Shown: one piece after another, positions 60,638 through 64,000 of the stretch
How the letters are laid out: the number at the start of each line of letters is the position of its first letter
Position numbering within the stretch: the first letter of the stretch is position 1
DNA from: REEB95 sp963810055
GTDB lineage: Bacteria; Pseudomonadota; Alphaproteobacteria; ATCC43930; CGMCC-115725
Assembly: GCA_963810055.1 (NCBI GenBank)
Contig: CAWEME010000004.1
Location: forward strand, 143,960-207,959
Length of the DNA stretch: 64,000 nt
Reading direction: 5' to 3'
Translations under genes and position numbers: made by a program
The notes under the pieces: model-generated
Told to the model about the DNA's origin: nothing
What the model saw: only the letters and a program-made list of their open reading frames with translations
The model's database searches: none

Positions 60638-61477
60638 ATGGGCATCAAATTCGGTCCGAAAAGCATGTCGCGCTCGGCGCATTTCAAGCTTACATCGGTG
60701 GTACTGCTGCTGGCGCTTATTATTTTCAAGGCCCTTAACGCCTGGCGGTTTCCCGATGAGGAAATCATTCCCGACTCGGTAACGCTCGTCGTGACGCTCG
60801 TATTGCTCATCTATCTTTGGATCCACGAACTCATCGACCGCGACCGGCTCTACGCCATTAATCTGGAATTGGCGGCGGCGCGCGAGAAAATGAAACAGTC
60901 GCAGATAACCGCATTGCAAACGCTTATGTCGGCCATGGAAGGTAAACACCCCGAACTTCGGGGCCATTGCCGAAAGGTAAGCGCGCTTGCCGAGGGGATC
61001 GCCGAAAAGCTCAGGCTTCCGCTCGATGAAATCGAACGGGTCCGCACCGCGGCGCTGCTCCACGATATCGGCACGATAAAAATGACCGACGAGATTTTCG
61101 ACAAAAAAGATAACCTTTCCGACGGGCAGTGGGAGGCGATAAAAAACCATCCCGTGGTTTCCTCGGCCGTGCTGTCATCCTCGGAATTTTTGCAGAGTGA
61201 AAGCGCCATCGCCCGGGGCCACCATGAGCGCTTCGACGGCAAGGGATATCCCGATGCTTTGCAGGGAGAGAAAATCCCGCTGGGCGGAAGGATTTTGGCC
61301 GTGGCCGAAGCCTTCGACGCCATGACGTCGACGCGCGCCTACCGACCGCAGCCCTTGTCGCAGCAGTTCATCATCAGGGAGCTTCGCGCAAATTCGGGAA
61401 CGCAGTTCGACCCTCGCGTGGTGACCGCGTTTTTGGAACTGCTCAATGAGAAGCCGCAGATTTGGTCGAGCGTTTAG
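60638..61477 (+). CDS. HD-GYP c-di-GMP phosphodiesterase-like protein
   Basis: A 279-residue membrane protein. Two hydrophobic segments (about 17-32 and 46-64) precede a short coiled coil (65-95) and an HD-GYP domain. The metal His-Asp pair is His142-Asp143 (LLHDIGTIKM) and the HHExxDGxGYP motif is residues 195-205 (HHERFDGKGYP), both complete, so c-di-GMP hydrolysis to GMP is likely. There is no receiver domain; signals may come through the membrane segments. Upstream gap is 75 bases. Confidence 0.88.
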   Translation: MGIKFGPKSMSRSAHFKLTSVVLLLALIIFKALNAWRFPDEEIIPDSVTLVVTLVLLIYLWIHELIDRDRLYAINLELAAAREKMKQSQITALQTLMSAMEGKHPELRGHCRKVSALAEGIAEKLRLPLDEIERVRTAALLHDIGTIKMTDEIFDKKDNLSDGQWEAIKNHPVVSSAVLSSSEFLQSESAIARGHHERFDGKGYPDALQGEKIPLGGRILAVAEAFDAMTSTRAYRPQPLSQQFIIRELRANSGTQFDPRVVTAFLELLNEKPQIWSSV

Positions 61478-61576
61478 TCTCTGTAGCTGAATTATATACG
61501 CGTCCGGCGTATATAATTCCTGCGTAAAGAGACTTATCCACCTTGTGGGTTAGGTTAGGGGCGACTGCCTGTGTCG

Positions 61577-63805
61577 CTACTCGCCTTTTTTCCCCATCCA
61601 TTTAAAAACAACGGTCGATAGCGACGGCAACGTGCAATCAATTGAAAATTTTTGGTTGTGCATGGGGACCGCTTCGGTTTTCTTGCCGCCCATATTGCCG
61701 TTGCCCGCTCCGCCGTAAAACGTGGAATCGGTGTTGATTATTTCCTTATAGAAACCTTCGAATGGAACGCCGATACGGTATTTTGGATGGAGGACCGGCG
61801 TCAGATTACAGACCACGACAAGCGGGGACGCCCCCAGGTCTTTTCCAAAACGCATGAATGCTATGATGCTGGCATTGGCGTCCTGAAAATCGATCCACGA
61901 AAACCCTTCCGGCTCGAAGTCCCGCTCCCAAAGCGCCGGTTCCTTGCGATAGACGCCGTTGATGTCCGAAACGAGCTTTTGCACACCGCGGTGGAATTCC
62001 TTGTCGTCTTCTTTGTCAAGAATATGCCAGTTGATCGACTGCCGCGCGTTCCATTCCCAATGCATGGCGAACTCGCAGCCCTGGAACAGAAGCTTTTTTC
62101 CCGGATGCCCGAACATGAACCCTAAAAACGCCCGCACGTTGGCGAACTTGTTCCAGGGATCGCCCGGCATTTTTTCCAGGAGGCTTCTCTTGCCGTGCAC
62201 CACTTCATCGTGGGAAACCACGAGGACGAAGTTCTCGGTAAACGCGTACACGAGCCCGAACGTAAGCTGGTTTTGGTGGTATTTGCGATACACGGGATCT
62301 TTTGAAAAATACGATAAAATATCGTTCATCCAACCCATGTTCCATTTGAACGTGAAACCAAGCCCTCCGGAATATGTGGGGCGGCTTACCATGGGCCATG
62401 CCGTGCTTTCCTCGGCGATGGTAACGGCCCCGGGAAAGTTTTCATGCACGAGCTTGTTCATCGATTGGAGGAAAACGACGGCCTCCTCGTTTTCAACGCC
62501 GCCGTGCTTGTTGGGAATCCACTCGCCGTGCTTGCGGCTATAGTTGCGATAGAGCATGGAGGCCACGGCGTCCACCCTGAGGCCGTCGATATGGAACTTT
62601 TCGAGCCAGAACAGGGCGTTTGCAACCAGAAAATTTTTAACCTCGTTCCTGCCGAAATTAAAAATCAGCGTTCCCCAATCCTTATGCTCGCCTTCGCGCG
62701 GGTCCTGATATTCATATAAATGGGTCCCGTCGAAATGCGCTAGCCCATAGGCGTCTTTAGGGAAATGCCCCGGCACCCAATCCATGATGACGCCGACGCC
62801 CTGTTCATGCATATAATCGACGAACCGCTGGAAATCCACGGGAGAGCCGAACCGGTGGTTCGGCGCGTAGAAACCGCCCACCTGGTATCCCCACGAGGGA
62901 ACGTACGGATGGTCCTGCACGGGCAAAAGTTCAATATGGGTAAAACCCATTTCCTTGACATACTGGGCAAGCTGGACCGCCAAATCGCGGTACGACAGAT
63001 AATCCCCGTCGTCCTTGGGCCCGGTCTTGCGCCACGAGCCTAAATGCACTTCGTAAATGCTCATGGGGCTACGGAGGTGGTCTTTTTCAGCGCGCTCCTT
63101 GAGCCACTTCTTGTCGCGCCAGGCGTAATCGTCGAGGCCGAACACGATGGAGGCGTGGTTGGGCGGCGGGTCCTGGTAATAGCCGTAGGGGTCCGATTTC
63201 AAGATAAGATGGTCGCGGTCGCGCTTTTTTATTTCGTATTTATAGACGGTCCCTTTGTCAAGTCCCGGAATGAACAGTTCCCACACGCCCGACGTCCCGA
63301 GGCAGCGCATGGGATAGCGCCGTCCGTCCCAGCCGTTGAAATCACCGACAACCGATACCCGCTTGGCATTGGGGGCCCACACGGCGAACACCACACCGCG
63401 TACGCCGTCGATGTCCCGCACATGCGATCCGAGATCGTCATAGACGCGGTAATGATTGCCCTCGTTGAATAAATACCGCGCTTCTTCGCGCATCACCGGA
63501 AGAAAACTGTAGGGATCGCGGTTTTTCTTGACGCCTCCGTCAAGTCCGGTCACGGCAAGGTCATATTTAAAGAACTCTTTTTCATCGGGCATGGCCCCTT
63601 CAAAAATCCCTTGGTCGTTTACGCGCGTCATCGAAAATAAAGCGGAACTTTGCCCGGCACGGGTTATTTCAACGGACCCGGCTTGCGGCAAGTAAGCGCG
63701 CACGCTGATGCCTTGCTTTTCCCAATGCATGCCTAAAACCGCGAAAGGGTCTTGTAAATTATTTCCAAGAATATCACTTATGTTCTGCTGCGTTAGAATT
63801 CCCAT
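61577..63805 (-). CDS. glgB: glycogen branching enzyme
   Basis: A 742-residue GH13 1,4-alpha-glucan branching enzyme. An N-terminal CBM48-like part (residues 15-105), a second CBM48 (130-215) and the catalytic barrel follow. Catalytic residues: Asp412 (DGLRVDAVASML), Glu465 (TIAEEST) and the third Asp in HDEVVHG (Asp533). The YEVHLGSWRK signature is at 251-260. It forms alpha-1,6 branches in glycogen. Promoter-like sequence lies in the 195 bases upstream; other glg genes are not adjacent. Confidence 0.95.
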   Translation of the reverse strand: MGILTQQNISDILGNNLQDPFAVLGMHWEKQGISVRAYLPQAGSVEITRAGQSSALFSMTRVNDQGIFEGAMPDEKEFFKYDLAVTGLDGGVKKNRDPYSFLPVMREEARYLFNEGNHYRVYDDLGSHVRDIDGVRGVVFAVWAPNAKRVSVVGDFNGWDGRRYPMRCLGTSGVWELFIPGLDKGTVYKYEIKKRDRDHLILKSDPYGYYQDPPPNHASIVFGLDDYAWRDKKWLKERAEKDHLRSPMSIYEVHLGSWRKTGPKDDGDYLSYRDLAVQLAQYVKEMGFTHIELLPVQDHPYVPSWGYQVGGFYAPNHRFGSPVDFQRFVDYMHEQGVGVIMDWVPGHFPKDAYGLAHFDGTHLYEYQDPREGEHKDWGTLIFNFGRNEVKNFLVANALFWLEKFHIDGLRVDAVASMLYRNYSRKHGEWIPNKHGGVENEEAVVFLQSMNKLVHENFPGAVTIAEESTAWPMVSRPTYSGGLGFTFKWNMGWMNDILSYFSKDPVYRKYHQNQLTFGLVYAFTENFVLVVSHDEVVHGKRSLLEKMPGDPWNKFANVRAFLGFMFGHPGKKLLFQGCEFAMHWEWNARQSINWHILDKEDDKEFHRGVQKLVSDINGVYRKEPALWERDFEPEGFSWIDFQDANASIIAFMRFGKDLGASPLVVVCNLTPVLHPKYRIGVPFEGFYKEIINTDSTFYGGAGNGNMGGKKTEAVPMHNQKFSIDCTLPSLSTVVFKWMGKKGE

Positions 63806-63944
63806 GGCGCTTCTTTTCTATGCAATACTACCTATCACCGGAAAAGACTTTTAAATATAGATGAACGTCCTCTAATGTTACGCATAAAGCGCAATAAAAA
63901 CAACGTTTTAAAAATAATCATTTTTCGGATTTGCAACCAAACTA

Positions 63945-63974
63945 TTGACAAGCTCATCCTAAATAAATTATTAT
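63945..63974 (+). promoter_or_regulatory. sigma-70-type promoter reading out of the window
   Basis: TTGACA at 63945-63950, an 18-base spacer, then TATTAT at 63969-63974. It is directed to the right, so a gene on the plus strand likely starts just beyond the window end. The region 63,806-64,000 is otherwise AT-rich, with no gene seen. Confidence 0.55.
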
Positions 63975-64000
63975 TCGAGCGCATTATTAAAATCGGTGTT

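Overview
The window reads as two unrelated genomes joined at about position 32,850. Bases 1 to ~32,850 are uniformly GC-rich and alphaproteobacterial, most like Rhodospirillales: a TrcR/DUF1013 cell-cycle regulator, a DUF1192 protein, a cysteine-free L31, a 3-hydroxybutyrate dehydrogenase, a propionyl-CoA synthetase and an Hsp20 gene under a ROSE-type RNA thermometer. From ~32,850 to the end, base composition and codon use change abruptly to moderate GC with AT-rich patches. The gene set there (type III glutamine synthetase, MetF with MvhD, FapA with STAS, a mitochondrial/spirochaete-like EF-G) suggests an anaerobic bacterium of the Fibrobacterota/FCB or spirochaete-like range; I cannot fix the phylum. 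The switch falls inside two genes, destroying one end of each, so an assembly chimera is the simplest reading.

Alphaproteobacterial part. 1-2.45 kb: a MotA/TolQ-like plus MotB/OmpA-like envelope motor cluster. 2.5-12.2 kb: housekeeping genes, a 1031-residue membrane-anchored coiled-coil protein, PLP-dependent sulfhydrylase, hydrolase, bdhA, a quinone oxidoreductase and trcR. 12.2-13.6 kb: an AT-rich orphan gene. 13.6-18.1 kb: prpE and an acyl-CoA ligase gene cut off by an IS110/IS1111-type element. 18.1-32.85 kb: a catabolic island with a luciferase-like monooxygenase, hydrolase, orphan periplasmic binding protein, three-subunit molybdenum hydroxylase, a complete Liv-type ABC importer, a Gfo/Idh dehydrogenase, a GlcG-like protein and an OFA-type MFS carrier. 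Two FNR/FixK-type palindromes precede the hydroxylase and importer operons, so the island looks like oxygen-responsive uptake and hydroxylation of an unidentified small organic (possibly heteroaromatic) acid. Frameshifts accumulate from 24 to 32 kb and stop at the junction.

Second genome. 32.85-34.84 kb: mvhD-metF-ferredoxin/glutamate synthase-like operon. 34.84-39.2 kb: an AT-rich accessory patch with a lipoprotein, a secreted clan GH-A glycosidase, a small exported protein and two toxin-antitoxin-like pairs. 39.2-47.7 kb: a nitrogen-assimilation locus, gltB-gltD divergent from glnN, with a back-to-back pair of near-perfect sigma-54 promoters between them. 47.7-52.7 kb: palindromic repeats, STAS and FapA genes, a glycosyltransferase-like gene and an AlbA_2 regulator. 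52.8-54.4 kb: argD preceded by an Arg-rich leader peptide and an intrinsic terminator, which looks like an attenuator. 54.6-63.8 kb: EF-G, a RecA-like ATPase, an exported protein, a methyltransferase with a deacetylase-like partner, an HD-GYP protein and glgB. No rRNA, tRNA or CRISPR array was recognised.
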